From: Steinernema hermaphroditum
Taxonomy: Eukaryota > Nematoda > Chromadorea > Rhabditida > Steinernematidae
Direction: 5' to 3'
Length of the DNA stretch: 64,000 bases
Assembly: GCA_030435675.1 (NCBI GenBank)
Contig: JAUCMV010000006.1
Coordinates: 372,001 to 436,000, forward strand
Shown: in pieces, positions 63,776 to 64,000 of the stretch
Numbering within the stretch: position 1 is the first letter of the stretch
Layout of the letters: every line of letters begins with the position of its first letter
Program-made: the position numbers and the translations under genes
The notes under the pieces: model-generated
Database searches by the model: none
What the model was told of the DNA's origin: nothing
Seen by the model: the letters and a program-made list of their open reading frames with translations, nothing else

Positions 63776-64000
63776 TCGTGCCGCTCATCCGCTATAGAGA
63801 AGCTTAGAGAAGGCAGCAATAGTCGTGATTGACACCAAACAAACACACGGAACCGTATTTCACGGATAACCTTCACTTTCAGAACAGGCTGCACTATTTA
63901 TCCGCCTACATAGGGTCTGAAACCGACAGCTCACCCAGACATTTAGGTGACAGCAGCAGACGCAGGCAAATTGTGAAATTCTCGAAAGCTTAGCATTAAA
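63776..64000. other. right edge, nothing recognised
   Basis: Short AT/GC-mixed sequence with no open frame or repeat that I can support. Confidence 0.4.

Overview
The window looks like nuclear DNA of a nematode (class Chromadorea). Genes are split by very short introns, mostly 38-60 bases, with GT donors and TTTCAG-type acceptors. Many start codons sit a few bases after a TTTCAG, which is where a spliced leader would be added. Several genes are standard nematode orthologues. The species cannot be fixed from the sequence alone, and all exon joins were read by eye.

Layout. Bases 1-8560 hold no gene I can support. They contain dispersed repeats, a GC-rich block and a large inverted minisatellite element (6410-7190). 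From 8568 to 14349 (+) lies the eIF2alpha kinase GCN2, followed on the same strand by a small DZIP1-like zinc-finger gene (14730-15740). A minus-strand LPGAT1-like acyltransferase (16357-18492) follows. A 4 kb repeat-bearing spacer comes next. After it an ADP-dependent glucokinase homologue (+, 22628-24425) converges on a full-length mitochondrial NAD(P) transhydrogenase (-, 24508-28946). After another empty stretch come the F1-ATPase inhibitor IF1 (+), RuvB-like 2 (-), a BET double-bromodomain protein (+, 35625-40092), an endosomal-type Na+/H+ exchanger (+), an unrecognised basic protein (-), DNA ligase I (+), a foldback element (48091-49071), a dihydrodiol-dehydrogenase-like oxidoreductase (+), two tandem small secreted paralogues (+), and two convergent Cys-loop receptor genes (+ 55757-58466, - 58814-62403). 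The right end is repeat-rich and has no supported gene.

The genes do not form one pathway. They are mainly housekeeping functions (translation control, chromatin, DNA replication, mitochondrial energy and redox, lipid and pH homeostasis), with two lineage-specific patches: the secreted pair and the receptor pair.

The most notable signals are these. The BET gene has a duplicated half-bromodomain exon pair separated by only 25 bases, which should force mutually exclusive splicing. The ADP-glucokinase homologue has two catalytic motifs changed. The DNA ligase I model lacks the usual N-terminal regulatory region. A foldback element carries a coiled-coil open frame. At least five diverged copies of a previously unlabelled dispersed repeat family are present.
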